Shown here: piece after piece, positions 25,279 through 33,583 of the stretch
How positions within the stretch are numbered: the stretch's first letter is position 1
How the letters are laid out: every line of letters starts with the position of its first letter
Assembly (NCBI GenBank): GCA_035710745.1
Contig: DASTCX010000016.1
Span: 220,476-284,475 of the forward strand
Length of the DNA: 64,000 nucleotides
Origin: Candidatus Eremiobacteraceae bacterium
GTDB lineage: Bacteria > Vulcanimicrobiota > Vulcanimicrobiia > Eremiobacterales > Eremiobacteraceae
Direction of reading: 5' to 3'
Notes under the pieces: generated by a model
Told to the model about the DNA's origin: nothing
The model's database searches: none
Seen by the model: only the letters and a program-made list of their open reading frames with translations
Translations under genes and position numbers: made by a program

Positions 25279-26265
25279 TCAGCGCAGCACGGGTTCGAAC
25301 GAGGGCGGCTTGACGAAGATGCCGCGCAAGAACCCGAGCGTCCACGCGATCTGGAAACATGGGAAGGCCACCGCGCATCCCAGTGCCACGCGCAACGGCC
25401 GAGTACGGTCGCGTAGCGCGACGACCGCCGCCGCATACAATAGGTAGAGCGCGAAGTCGATCCACCACCACGGCGTGAATAGCATCCCGATCGCGCCGAC
25501 GAGCAACGCGGCCGGGATGAAATGCCGCACCCGCAGCTCGTGCGGGAAACGGCGGCTCGTCTGCGCTCGCCAAAAACCGTAGCCGCCCCATTGACGTATC
25601 GTCGCGCCGATGCCGCGGTTCACTTTGTAGAGGTTGGCGGACGGCACGAGCAAGAGCGTGTAGCCCGCGTCGCGCAGACGCGCTTCGAGCTCGGAGTCTT
25701 CGTTCGCGATCCATCGCTCGTCGAAACCGCCAAGCTCGAAGAGCAGCCCAGGCCTCCACGATCCCAGGTAGACGGTCTCGACGGGCACCGGTTCCTTCAA
25801 GGCGCGCACGCCGATGCGCGCGAGGCCGAGCGGATGCGTGAGGAGCTCGCCGACGACCGAACGCTCGAAATCCGGCGTCGGCGCCGGGATCTGCGCGCAG
25901 CCCACGTTGCCGAGCTGCGATGAACCGGATTCAAATGCACGCACGACGTCGGCGATGTACGTCGGACCATACGTCGTGTGCGCGTCGAGCCGGACGATGA
26001 GTGCATCGCGCCCTGCTCGCTCCGCGCCGACGTTGAGCGATATCGGGATGCGCTTGCGCGGATTGAGGACGACTTCGCCTTCGACGCCCGACGATGCGAG
26101 CCATCGCTCGACGATCTCGCGGCTCGAGTCGGTCGAACCGCCGTCGACGGCGATGAAGCGCATGCGCGAAGCGTCGAAGGTCTGCGCCCCGATGCTCGCG
26201 AGCGTCTCGGGAAGATCGACCGCTTCGTTCAGCATCGGCATGACAAGAGCGACGCGGGCCGTCAT
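25279..26265 (-). CDS. Glycosyltransferase family 2 with C-terminal membrane region
   Basis: 328 residues starting MTARVALVMPMLNEAVDLPE at 26265. GT-A features: FIAVDGGSTDSSREIVERW, an acidic DAH motif in RLDAHTTYGPTYIADV, and FELGGFDERWIANEDSELEARL with the catalytic ED. The C-terminal 90 residues contain hydrophobic helices (AALLVGAIGMLFTPWWWIDF, then LLYAAAVVAL), so it is anchored in the membrane. This layout is common in succinoglycan-type (ExoA-like) transferases. A longer frame to 26400 lacks family sequence. It diverges from sulfotransferase 4. Confidence 0.92.
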   Translation of the reverse strand: MTARVALVMPMLNEAVDLPETLASIGAQTFDASRMRFIAVDGGSTDSSREIVERWLASSGVEGEVVLNPRKRIPISLNVGAERAGRDALIVRLDAHTTYGPTYIADVVRAFESGSSQLGNVGCAQIPAPTPDFERSVVGELLTHPLGLARIGVRALKEPVPVETVYLGSWRPGLLFELGGFDERWIANEDSELEARLRDAGYTLLLVPSANLYKVNRGIGATIRQWGGYGFWRAQTSRRFPHELRVRHFIPAALLVGAIGMLFTPWWWIDFALYLLYAAAVVALRDRTRPLRVALGCAVAFPCFQIAWTLGFLRGIFVKPPSFEPVLR

Positions 26266-26399
26266 AATTAGTCCGAAAGGCTCGCAGTAATTCGCGTCGC
26301 ACGCACGGTAATGTCGAGGCATATGCGCTGCGTCGCTGGGCGAGTCGGTTTTGCGGGGCACTCGAGGCGTCCTGCACGCCCGAAAATGAGCCGGCGCCA

Positions 26400-27371
26400 T
26401 TGATCGCGCGATTTAAGCGCCGAGCCGGACGCGCAAAGCGGCGCGTCGTCGGCGTCATCCACCAGCTTCACGTAGATGCCGGCGGCGATCATCGCGCGAC
26501 GACGTTCCTCGCCGGCAGCGGCCGCGGCGGCACGACCTGGATCGCCGAGCTCATCAACCACGCGAACGAATACCGGTTCATGTTCGAGCCGTTCACGTCG
26601 CGACATGTCCCCGAAGTCAAAGCGTTTCTCAATCGACAATACATCCGGCCCGGCGACGACGACCCGGCGTTCGTGAAGCCCGCGCGCGAGATCGTCGAAG
26701 GGCGCATCCGCAATCGTTGGGTCGACTACTACAACCACCGTTTTGTCGCGCGACGGCGGCTCATCAAAGACATCCGCGCGAACATGTTCCTCAAGTGGCT
26801 CGACGTCCATTTCCCAGGCATGCCGATCGTCTTGCTGCTGCGCCATCCGCTCGCAGTCGCGGCGTCGCGGCTTCGCCACACGTGGTCGAACGATCTCGCC
26901 GGCTTCCTTCGACAAGAGGCGCTCATGGCCGACCACCTCGAGCCGTACCGGCATCTTCTCGAGACGGTTCGCGATCCGTTCGAGCAGCACGTGCTCCAGT
27001 GGTGCGTCGAGAACTGGATCCCGCTTCGTCAGTTCCAGCGCGGCGAGCTGCACCTCGCGTTCTACGAGCATTTCAGCGTCGACCCGCGCGGGGAGATCGG
27101 ACGGCTCTTCGCGTTTCTCGGCAAACCGTTTCCGGAGAAAATTCTCGAACGGGTCGAGCGGCCATCGCGGATGGCATGGACGGCAAAGGGCGTCGTCTCG
27201 GCGCTCGGAGATCCCGACTCGTGGCGGCCGTACGTCTCGCCGGGCGAGATATCTCGCTCACTCGACATCCTCGCGCAGTTCGGCTTCGACTCCGTCTACT
27301 CGGCCTCGTCGCTCCCGAACCGAGACGCCGCAGAATCGTTGTTTCCCCAGCCGATAGGTCTTAAGGCCTAA
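26400..27371 (+). CDS. PAPS-dependent sulfotransferase family protein 4
   Basis: 323 residues from a TTG at 26400. There is no strong Shine-Dalgarno, but the resulting N-terminus (MIARFKRRAG) resembles that of paralog 7 (MIARAKSALK), which supports it. The phosphosulfate loop is GSGRGGTTW (about 39-47), with Gly where others have Ser. RHPLAVAASRL begins at about 148. Core blocks include EYRFMFEPFTSRHVPEV, LIKDIRANMFLKWLDVHFPG and ENWIPLRQFQRGE. The Ser-to-Gly change in the loop may alter PAPS binding or be neutral. Confidence 0.88.
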   Translation: MIARFKRRAGRAKRRVVGVIHQLHVDAGGDHRATTFLAGSGRGGTTWIAELINHANEYRFMFEPFTSRHVPEVKAFLNRQYIRPGDDDPAFVKPAREIVEGRIRNRWVDYYNHRFVARRRLIKDIRANMFLKWLDVHFPGMPIVLLLRHPLAVAASRLRHTWSNDLAGFLRQEALMADHLEPYRHLLETVRDPFEQHVLQWCVENWIPLRQFQRGELHLAFYEHFSVDPRGEIGRLFAFLGKPFPEKILERVERPSRMAWTAKGVVSALGDPDSWRPYVSPGEISRSLDILAQFGFDSVYSASSLPNRDAAESLFPQPIGLKA

Positions 27372-27425
27372 CAACCCTGGTCCGATTGGGCCCCTTGACC
27401 CGCCTTTCTAGGGTTGACCCGTACT

Positions 27426-27453
27426 TTGACGTGTAATGCTCCCCAGGTAAAAT
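27426..27453 (+). promoter_or_regulatory. Sigma-70-type promoter before the UDP-sugar dehydrogenase gene
   Basis: TTGACG (27426-27431), a 16-nt spacer and TAAAAT (27448-27453) lie 42 nt before the ATG at 27496. It is the best consensus promoter in the window and likely starts the transcript that begins the central EPS block. Confidence 0.6.
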
Positions 27454-27495
27454 GGAGCGACCACCGCGGACGCGGGGTCCCGTCGACATGCCCAT

Positions 27496-28833
27496 ATGAG
27501 GGTCTCAGTTAGAGTGAAGGTCAGCCTACTCGGCCTCGGATACATCGGTCTGCCGACCGCGGCGATGCTCGCGCTCGGCGGGCACGAGGTTTCCGGCTTT
27601 GATGTCAGCCCGCGCGTGCGCGCCGGACTGCGTCGCGGCGGCGAACATGTCGCCGATCTCGAGGTCCGCAAGCTTGCCGTCGACGCGCTAGCGACCGGCC
27701 GCTTCTCGGTCGCTGACGAGATAGAACGATCGGACGCCTACATCATATGCGTGCCGACGCCGAACGCCGTCGACGGCAGGCCCGACCTGACGTACGTCCA
27801 CGACGCGACGGCAGCCATCGCCCCGATGCTGCGCAAAGGCGACCTCGTCATCCTGGAATCGACAGTACCGCCAGGGACGATGGACCGAGTCGTCGCCGGC
27901 GCGCTGCGCGAACACGGCGTCTCGCCCGACGACGTGCTGCTCGCCCACTGCCCGGAGCGCGTCATCCCTGGCGCGATCGTGCGCGAGCTCAAAGAGAACT
28001 CACGCATCATGGGCGGTCGCACGCCCGAGGCCGCGCGTGCCGCGAAAGATCTGTACGCGAGTTTCGTCCAAGCAGACATGTTCGAGACCGATTGCACGAC
28101 CGCCGAACTCGTGAAGGTCATCGAGAACACGTTCCGTGACGTCAACATCGCGCTCGCAAACGAACTCGCGTTATTGTGCGAAGAGCTCGGCATCGACGCG
28201 TGGGAAGCGATCTCGCTTGCGAACAAGCACCCGCGCGTCAACATCCTCCAACCCGGTCCGGGAGTCGGCGGACATTGCATACCGATCGATCCGCATTTCC
28301 TCGCCGATGCAAACCCGTTCCTCACTGAGCTCATCCAGACCGCGCGCCGCGTCAACGCCCGGATGCCGAATCACGTCGTCCGCCGCATCCGCGAGCTCGT
28401 GCCCGAATCCCAAGCTGGCGCGAAGATCGCGCTTCTCGGCGCGTCGTATAAGGCGAACGTCGACGATTCGCGCGAGAGCCCGACCGAGCGGATCGACGAG
28501 CTGCTCCGCGAGCATGGTTACGAGACCGCGATCTACGATCCGGTCGCGTCGGGATTCAAGCGGCCGCTCGCGCCGACGCTCGAGTCGGCGCTCGAACGCG
28601 CCGATGCGCTCGTGCTCGTCGTCGATCACGACGCGTTTCGCTCGCTCGATCCCGCCGAGGTCGCGAAGTCGATGCGAGGGCGCATTATCATCGACGCGCG
28701 TAATCTGTTCGATCCGGTCCGCTGGGAACGTGCAGGCTTCGAAGTCCACACCCTGGGCCGCAGAAGCGACGCGAAGCAGCGACCCTCACACGCGGGCGAA
28801 CGGCCGAAGCGCGTGACCGCAGGGATGTCATGA
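27496..28833 (+). CDS. UDP-N-acetyl-D-mannosamine dehydrogenase family protein (WecC-like)
   Basis: 445 residues. An N-terminal Rossmann domain (VKVSLLGLGYIGLPTAAML) is followed by VPTPN, LESTVPPGTMDRVV and HCPERVIPGA. The central dimer/active-site part has ELVKVIENTFRDVNIALANE and GVGGHCIPIDPHFL with the catalytic Cys at about 261. The C-terminal UDP-binding domain has LLGASYKANVDDSRESPTERI. It oxidises a UDP-N-acetylhexosamine to the uronic acid with two NAD+. The PIDPHFL form and HPRVNILQPGP fit WecC. It would supply an acidic amino sugar for the EPS. The C-terminus has a short basic extension. Confidence 0.9.
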   Translation: MRVSVRVKVSLLGLGYIGLPTAAMLALGGHEVSGFDVSPRVRAGLRRGGEHVADLEVRKLAVDALATGRFSVADEIERSDAYIICVPTPNAVDGRPDLTYVHDATAAIAPMLRKGDLVILESTVPPGTMDRVVAGALREHGVSPDDVLLAHCPERVIPGAIVRELKENSRIMGGRTPEAARAAKDLYASFVQADMFETDCTTAELVKVIENTFRDVNIALANELALLCEELGIDAWEAISLANKHPRVNILQPGPGVGGHCIPIDPHFLADANPFLTELIQTARRVNARMPNHVVRRIRELVPESQAGAKIALLGASYKANVDDSRESPTERIDELLREHGYETAIYDPVASGFKRPLAPTLESALERADALVLVVDHDAFRSLDPAEVAKSMRGRIIIDARNLFDPVRWERAGFEVHTLGRRSDAKQRPSHAGERPKRVTAGMS

Positions 28834-28891
28834 ACGGTAAACCGACGAGTAGGACTTTGTGCCCAATGCCCCGTCTAGAAGGGGTCATGCG

Positions 28892-28909
28892 ACCCCGGTC
28901 AACCGGGGT
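28892..28909 (+). terminator. Intergenic hairpin after the WecC-like gene
   Basis: ACCCCGGT and ACCGGGGT form an 8-bp stem with a 2-nt loop. No T-run follows, so an intrinsic terminator is only possible. A smaller CCCC...GGGG pair lies just upstream (28868-28884). Confidence 0.4.
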
Positions 28910-28947
28910 GAGACCGTTCCTTTCCTGGGATGCTTCGTCGGGATAGC

Positions 28948-29436
28948 ATGGAAACTATCATGGCAGCCGACTTTCGAGAGCCAGTCCGCGTCGCTATCGT
29001 CGACGATCAGCACATCGTGCGGGAGGCTCTCGCACAATTATTGGAAGAAAGCGGGACGGCCAAGGTCGTCGGGTCGTACCGTCACACTGATAGCGCGCTC
29101 GAAGAGATCGGCAAGAACGGGGCGGCCGCCGCTATCATCGGTTTCGACGCTCAGGTCAACGACCCGATCGTCACCGTGGCGAAGCTCGCCCGGCTTCACC
29201 CGGAACTCGCGCTTTGCGCGCTGGTCGGGCCGGGGCAGCCCGGCCGCGTGCATGGGGCGATAGCAGCCGGCTGCGGCGGTGCCGTAAGCTCGAGCGCGAC
29301 CCTCGACGTGGTCGTGGCGGCGTTACAGGCGCTGGCATCCGGGCAGGCTTATGTAGACCCAAAACTCGGTGGGCAGTTGCTGAGCGCCGAATTCGGCGCC
29401 CGCCACTACCGTCCGCCGGCCAGACCCAGGGAATGA
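28948..29436 (+). CDS. Stand-alone response-regulator receiver-like protein
   Basis: 162 residues. The N-terminal 120 form a CheY-like REC domain: VRVAIVDDQHIVREALAQLL carries the acidic pair. The expected phospho-acceptor is the Asp of AAAIIGFDAQVND. Later landmarks are weak: the usual Thr/Ser falls in ALCALVGPG, and Lys is replaced in GAVSSSATLDVVVAAL. It resembles NarL/FixJ receivers but has no helix-turn-helix; the tail ends in GARHYRPPARPRE. It sits alone, 17 nt before the Wza-like gene, and may act as a protein-protein regulator of EPS. The ATG at 28948 is favoured; 28930 and 28960 are possible. Confidence 0.75.
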   Translation: METIMAADFREPVRVAIVDDQHIVREALAQLLEESGTAKVVGSYRHTDSALEEIGKNGAAAAIIGFDAQVNDPIVTVAKLARLHPELALCALVGPGQPGRVHGAIAAGCGGAVSSSATLDVVVAALQALASGQAYVDPKLGGQLLSAEFGARHYRPPARPRE

Positions 29437-29453
29437 AGGTGTAACGGAAGGCT

Positions 29454-30404
29454 ATGATACTGCATCATATCACTCGAAGTATGCGTACAACGGCTCTCGT
29501 CATATGCGCCGCGCTGCTGGCATGCGGTCCGCTCGCCGCGCACGCGGCGACGACGACCCCGCCGCAGTACATCATCCATCCGAACGACCAGCTCAACGTG
29601 CAGGTCTTCGGCGATCCGACGATGTCGCAAACGGTGACGGTGCTGCCTTCGGGTGACATCAACTATCCGCTCGTCGGGATCATCCACGTCGCGGGCCAGA
29701 CGCCGACCCAGGCCTCGGCTACCGTGACGAAGGCGCTCAAGAAGTACGTGCGGGATCCGCACGTCGTCGTGCTCGTCCAAGCGCAAGGCAAAGCGGACGT
29801 GCTCGTCCTCGGTGGCGTCGAACATCCGGGCAAAGTCGAGCTCACGTCGAGCGGCACGTTCACGGATGCAGTCGCTGCAGCCGGTGGGTTGTCAGCCGGT
29901 GCACAGACGTACAACGACGCGACGGTCACCGATTATGCGGGCGGTATGCAAAAGGTCTCGCTCGAGAAGATCTACACCGAAGGCGATCTCTCCGGCAACA
30001 TCCCCGTGCCCGACGGATCGACGATCTTCATCCCGGCGCCCGCGACGATCGACGTCGAGGTGTCCGGCGCCGTCGACCATCCCGGCGAGATCGAGCTCAA
30101 TCAGGGCGACCGGCTATCGATGGCGATCGCGAAGGCGGGCAACAGTCCGACGAGCGACGGCGATCTCAACAACATCCACGTGACGCGCCTCGCGAACGGC
30201 AGCGGTCAGTCGCAGAGCTTCAACGTGGATCTCTATCAGGAATTGCAACAGGGCAACGTCGCCAAAGACATCGTCTTGCAAAAAGGCGACGTCGTCTACG
30301 TCCCCAAGAACAAGCACGGTCTCGTGAGCCAGAACGGCAGCGCGTCGAGCAATCCGTTCTACCTGCTGCTCATCGGCGCGCGCTTGCTTTTCCCGAACAT
30401 CTAA
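29454..30404 (+). CDS. Polysaccharide export protein (Wza-like, SLBB domains)
   Basis: 316 residues. A signal peptide (TTALVICAALLACGPLAAHA) is followed by the Poly_export domain: YIIHPNDQLNVQVFGDPTMS, then VLPSGDINYPLVGIIHVAGQ. Two SLBB-type domains come next (VLVLGGVEHPGKVEL... and VEVSGAVDHPGEIEL...). It would form or line the outer-membrane exit channel for EPS. The Cys in LLACG could be a lipobox, as in Wza, though it lies early. The last segment is a short hydrophobic helix (YLLLIGARLLF). It precedes a lipoprotein gene by 25 nt and the Wzc-like gene by 1 kb. Confidence 0.92.
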   Translation: MILHHITRSMRTTALVICAALLACGPLAAHAATTTPPQYIIHPNDQLNVQVFGDPTMSQTVTVLPSGDINYPLVGIIHVAGQTPTQASATVTKALKKYVRDPHVVVLVQAQGKADVLVLGGVEHPGKVELTSSGTFTDAVAAAGGLSAGAQTYNDATVTDYAGGMQKVSLEKIYTEGDLSGNIPVPDGSTIFIPAPATIDVEVSGAVDHPGEIELNQGDRLSMAIAKAGNSPTSDGDLNNIHVTRLANGSGQSQSFNVDLYQELQQGNVAKDIVLQKGDVVYVPKNKHGLVSQNGSASSNPFYLLLIGARLLFPNI

Positions 30405-30429
30405 CGACGTCAAAGGAGCACAGAGTAGC

Positions 30430-31281
30430 ATGAAGCGCACTCAACAGATCGCCATCTGGGGAAGCCTCGGTGGCATGATCGTAGCGGCCCTCATCGCTGG
30501 ATGCGGTGGCGGCTCCACCAGCGCCGCCCCCCCGCCCGGCGGTGGCGGCGGCCACCCGAGTCCGAGTCCCTCGCCGGCTCCGTCGGTGACGCCCGTCTTG
30601 ACAGGTAACCTCAACGTCGCGATCGGCGGCGCTTACCCAGCGCCGACGGAAGCGGCAGCCGCTAATGCTCAGGTCGACTTCACGTGTGGTTGCACGGGGC
30701 AAGCTGGAACAGGAGCCGCAGACGTCAACGGCAATTTCACACTGCTGACAGTGTCGACGCCGGTGCCTGCCTCCCCGAATCCCACGTATACGATCGTGCC
30801 GGGTCGCAACTACGTAGTGATTGGCACCGCCGCGATGGGGACGAACCTCAAGGCACAGGCGTACACGATGGTATTCGCCGGCAACGACTCGTCGCGCAAC
30901 CAGTACCTAATCCCGGGCGTGAATGCGTCGGACACGTATACGGCAGCCGTCACGATGTACGTCATGGCGAAGTCGGCGGCCACCCAGACGGCTTTCGATG
31001 ATTGGAACTTCTTCACGCTCCAGTCGTTCTACACGCATCTGCAAAGCACGCCGACGACTCAGGAGCAGCAGCTGCTCACCGACATCATCCTACAACAAGA
31101 GGCGGGCAACACGATGTACCCCGCCAAGCCGAGATGGCGACCGAACAAGCTCAAGAACCAGACAATCGCCAACGATCTCGCCGCGATCACCCCTGGAACG
31201 GACCCGTCGTTGCCGACACCATGTCCGACTCCAGCCCCGGGCCAACCAACGGGCTGCACGAGTCCATACCCGACTCCATAA
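30430..31281 (+). CDS. Proline-rich lipoprotein of unknown function
   Basis: 283 residues. The signal ends in a lipobox (VAALIAGCGGG). A Gly/Pro/Ser linker (about 25-55) and a globular part without a recognised family follow. The globular part contains DFTCGCTGQAGTGAADVNGNF, TIVPGRNYVVIGTAAMG and a C-terminal region with WNFFTLQSFYTHLQ. It ends in another Pro/Cys-rich stretch (PTPCPTPAPGQPTGCTSP). Carboxypeptidase-regulatory-like (beta-sandwich) folds often carry DVNGNF-type loops, but the call is weak. It lies between the Wza-like and Wzc-like genes and is probably surface exposed. Confidence 0.8.
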   Translation: MKRTQQIAIWGSLGGMIVAALIAGCGGGSTSAAPPPGGGGGHPSPSPSPAPSVTPVLTGNLNVAIGGAYPAPTEAAAANAQVDFTCGCTGQAGTGAADVNGNFTLLTVSTPVPASPNPTYTIVPGRNYVVIGTAAMGTNLKAQAYTMVFAGNDSSRNQYLIPGVNASDTYTAAVTMYVMAKSAATQTAFDDWNFFTLQSFYTHLQSTPTTQEQQLLTDIILQQEAGNTMYPAKPRWRPNKLKNQTIANDLAAITPGTDPSLPTPCPTPAPGQPTGCTSPYPTP

Positions 31282-31297
31282 GCACAACCAAGTCGGG

Positions 31298-31324
31298 GAC
31301 CCGGAGCGGCCGACGCTCCGGGTC
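31298..31324 (+). terminator. Strong hairpin after the lipoprotein gene
   Basis: GACCCGGAGCG and CGCTCCGGGTC form an 11-bp perfect stem with a 5-nt loop. No run of T follows (TCTCGG), so it may be a terminator or an mRNA-stabilising 3' structure. A -10-like box follows at 31342, consistent with a transcript boundary. Confidence 0.6.
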
Positions 31325-31341
31325 TCTCGGCGCCGAAACGC

Positions 31342-31347
31342 TATAAT
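31342..31347 (+). promoter_or_regulatory. Perfect -10 box before the Wzc-like gene
   Basis: TATAAT lies 48 nt before the ATG at 31396. No good -35 box is seen at 16-18 nt, where the terminator stem lies, so an activator or a different spacing may be used. Confidence 0.45.
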
Positions 31348-31395
31348 ACGTTCATCCATAGTAAATGATGTGGGAAACGAGAGGCACTAGCCACC

Positions 31396-33558
31396 ATGTA
31401 CCAGCTCTCCAGTAACGGCAACGGCTCCACAGTGATGCCCGTGCCGGAACGTGAGGACGAGTTCCAAAAACTGTTCGGCGCCCTGCGCCGGCGTTGGAAG
31501 CTCGCGCTCTACATCTTCGGCGCGTTCTTCCTCGCCGCGCTCGCGTACGCGATCGTGTGGCCGAAGTCGTACGTCGCGACGGTCTCCCTGATCACGGGCA
31601 ACTCGGCGACGAACTTCAACGGCATCAACACGGACCTGCCGGTGCTCAACGCGCTCGTCGCGGCGGGCGGCGTCCAGTCCGTCGAGACGTACGCGACCAT
31701 GATCCAGGGTCAAGACGTGGCGACCAAGGTCATCGAGAACCTCAAGCTGCGCAAAGAAGACCCGCACATCGACGCGTACAAGCTGTTGAAGTACGATATC
31801 TTCGTCGCGCCCGTGACGAACACGCAGATCGTCACGCTCGCCGCGACGTGGAAGAATGCGAAGACGTCCGCGGCCATCGCGAACGAATTCGGCAAGGTGC
31901 TCATCGAGAAGCAGCGCGACCTCATCGCCGGTCAATCTCAGACCGCGATGGACTACCTCGCGCAGCAGATCCCCAAAGCGGCGGCCGACAAGAACAAGGC
32001 CGACTCGGCGCTCGCCGATTTCCAGGCGTCGCACACGATCGGCGACATGAGCGCGCAGACCTCGAGCACGGTGAGCCTCTACACCGACAACGCGAGCAAG
32101 ATCGCGGCGCTCCAGGTCGACGAGGCGCAGGCGTCCGCCTCGCTCGCGAACGTCCAAGGTCAGATGTCCGCAGGCAGCGCGACCGCGAACGGCGGCGAGA
32201 GCATTGCCGAGAACCCGGTCGTCACCCAGCTCAAACAGCAGCTCGCGCAGGTGACCACGGAGCTCGACGCCGCCCGCAAGCAGTACACGGACGCGCACCC
32301 GACGGTCATCGCGCTAGCGCAGCAGAAACAGCTGCTCGAGCAAGAGATCGCCAAGGCGCCGCAAACGTACGTCGCCTCGCGCGCGGTCGTGCCGAGCCCG
32401 GTCTTCCAGCAGAACTCGCAGCAGGCCGCCTCGCTGCAGGCGCAGATCGCCGGCGACCAGTCGCAGATCAGTCAGCTGAACGCGCAGCAGAAGCTGTTCA
32501 GCGTCCAGGTGAAGCAGCTGCCGAACACGGCGCGCGAACTCGCCGACCTGCAGCGCAACGCGCAGCTCGCTGAAGGCGTCTATGACAGCCTTCGCCAGCA
32601 CTACAACGACGCGCTCGTCGCGAAGACGATGGCGCTCTCGAACGTCTCTTTCGAACAGCTCGCCGAACCGCAATGGGTGAAGACGATCCCGAACCTCGTC
32701 CTGACGATTCTCCTCGGGTTCGTGCTCGGCATCATCCTCGCGATCGCCGGCGTGTTCACGGTCGACTTCTTCGACAACAGCCTCAAGGACGAGAACGACG
32801 TCCGCCGCGCGCTGCCGTGGCCGGTCCTCGCGCAGGTCCCGCAGCTCGATGCGACGAGCCGCCGCGGACAGGCGCGTCTGCCGATGCTCCGCGCGCTGAC
32901 GATCGAAGCGTACCTGCAACTCGTGACCTCGTTGCGCTTCGCATCCGATAAGCCGCTCCGCACGCTGGCGGTGACGAGTCCATCGCAGGGCGACGGCAAG
33001 TCGACGGTCGCGCTGTCGACGGGAATCGCGATGGCCGAGATGCGGCCGCGCGTCCTCATCATCGATGCGGACATGCGCCACCCGACGCTGCACGAGAAGC
33101 TCGGCGTCGACGGCGGCCCGGGTCTTGCCGACGTCCTCGTCGGCGAGAGCAAGGTCGACGACGTGATCGTCTCGACGCGCTTCGCGGGTCTCGACTTCTT
33201 GCCCGCGGGCTCGCAATCGCCGAACCCGATCAAGCTCATCCAGTCGTCGACGTTCGACGAGATGGTCGAACATCTCCAAGCGAACTACCAGACGATCATC
33301 TTCGACACGCCGGCGCTGCTGCCGATGGTCGACGCCGCCGCGATCGCGCAGAAGTGCGACGGCACGATCATGGTCGTCGCCGCAGGCCGGACCGACACGC
33401 GATCGGCGAATCGTGCGCTTCAACGGCTGAGCGTCGTCGAGGGCGCTTCAGTCATCGGCGTCGTTATAAACCGCGCGACACCGAACGCGCGCGACAGCGC
33501 CTACGTGCTGCAGTCTGGTTCACAGCTGCCGCTCAGCGGCGAGCTCGAGACGGCGTAG
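31396..33558 (+). CDS. Polysaccharide co-polymerase / tyrosine autokinase (Wzc/CpsCD-like)
   Basis: 720 residues. A Wzz domain with a membrane helix at about 36-56 is followed by a long coiled-coil region (about 180-410) and a second helix at about 433-458. The C-terminal BY-kinase then has Walker A TSPSQGDGKST (about 527-537), Walker A' VLIIDADMRHPTLHEKLG and Walker B TIIFDTPALLPM. It controls chain length and export and normally autophosphorylates on a C-terminal Tyr cluster. Here the tail has only one Tyr (DSAYVLQSGSQ), so the phospho-switch may be minimal. It starts a run of six EPS genes, 31396-40658. Confidence 0.94.
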   Translation: MYQLSSNGNGSTVMPVPEREDEFQKLFGALRRRWKLALYIFGAFFLAALAYAIVWPKSYVATVSLITGNSATNFNGINTDLPVLNALVAAGGVQSVETYATMIQGQDVATKVIENLKLRKEDPHIDAYKLLKYDIFVAPVTNTQIVTLAATWKNAKTSAAIANEFGKVLIEKQRDLIAGQSQTAMDYLAQQIPKAAADKNKADSALADFQASHTIGDMSAQTSSTVSLYTDNASKIAALQVDEAQASASLANVQGQMSAGSATANGGESIAENPVVTQLKQQLAQVTTELDAARKQYTDAHPTVIALAQQKQLLEQEIAKAPQTYVASRAVVPSPVFQQNSQQAASLQAQIAGDQSQISQLNAQQKLFSVQVKQLPNTARELADLQRNAQLAEGVYDSLRQHYNDALVAKTMALSNVSFEQLAEPQWVKTIPNLVLTILLGFVLGIILAIAGVFTVDFFDNSLKDENDVRRALPWPVLAQVPQLDATSRRGQARLPMLRALTIEAYLQLVTSLRFASDKPLRTLAVTSPSQGDGKSTVALSTGIAMAEMRPRVLIIDADMRHPTLHEKLGVDGGPGLADVLVGESKVDDVIVSTRFAGLDFLPAGSQSPNPIKLIQSSTFDEMVEHLQANYQTIIFDTPALLPMVDAAAIAQKCDGTIMVVAAGRTDTRSANRALQRLSVVEGASVIGVVINRATPNARDSAYVLQSGSQLPLSGELETA

Positions 33559-33583
33559 CCGTCAAGAGCGAAGCGTTGAGCCG

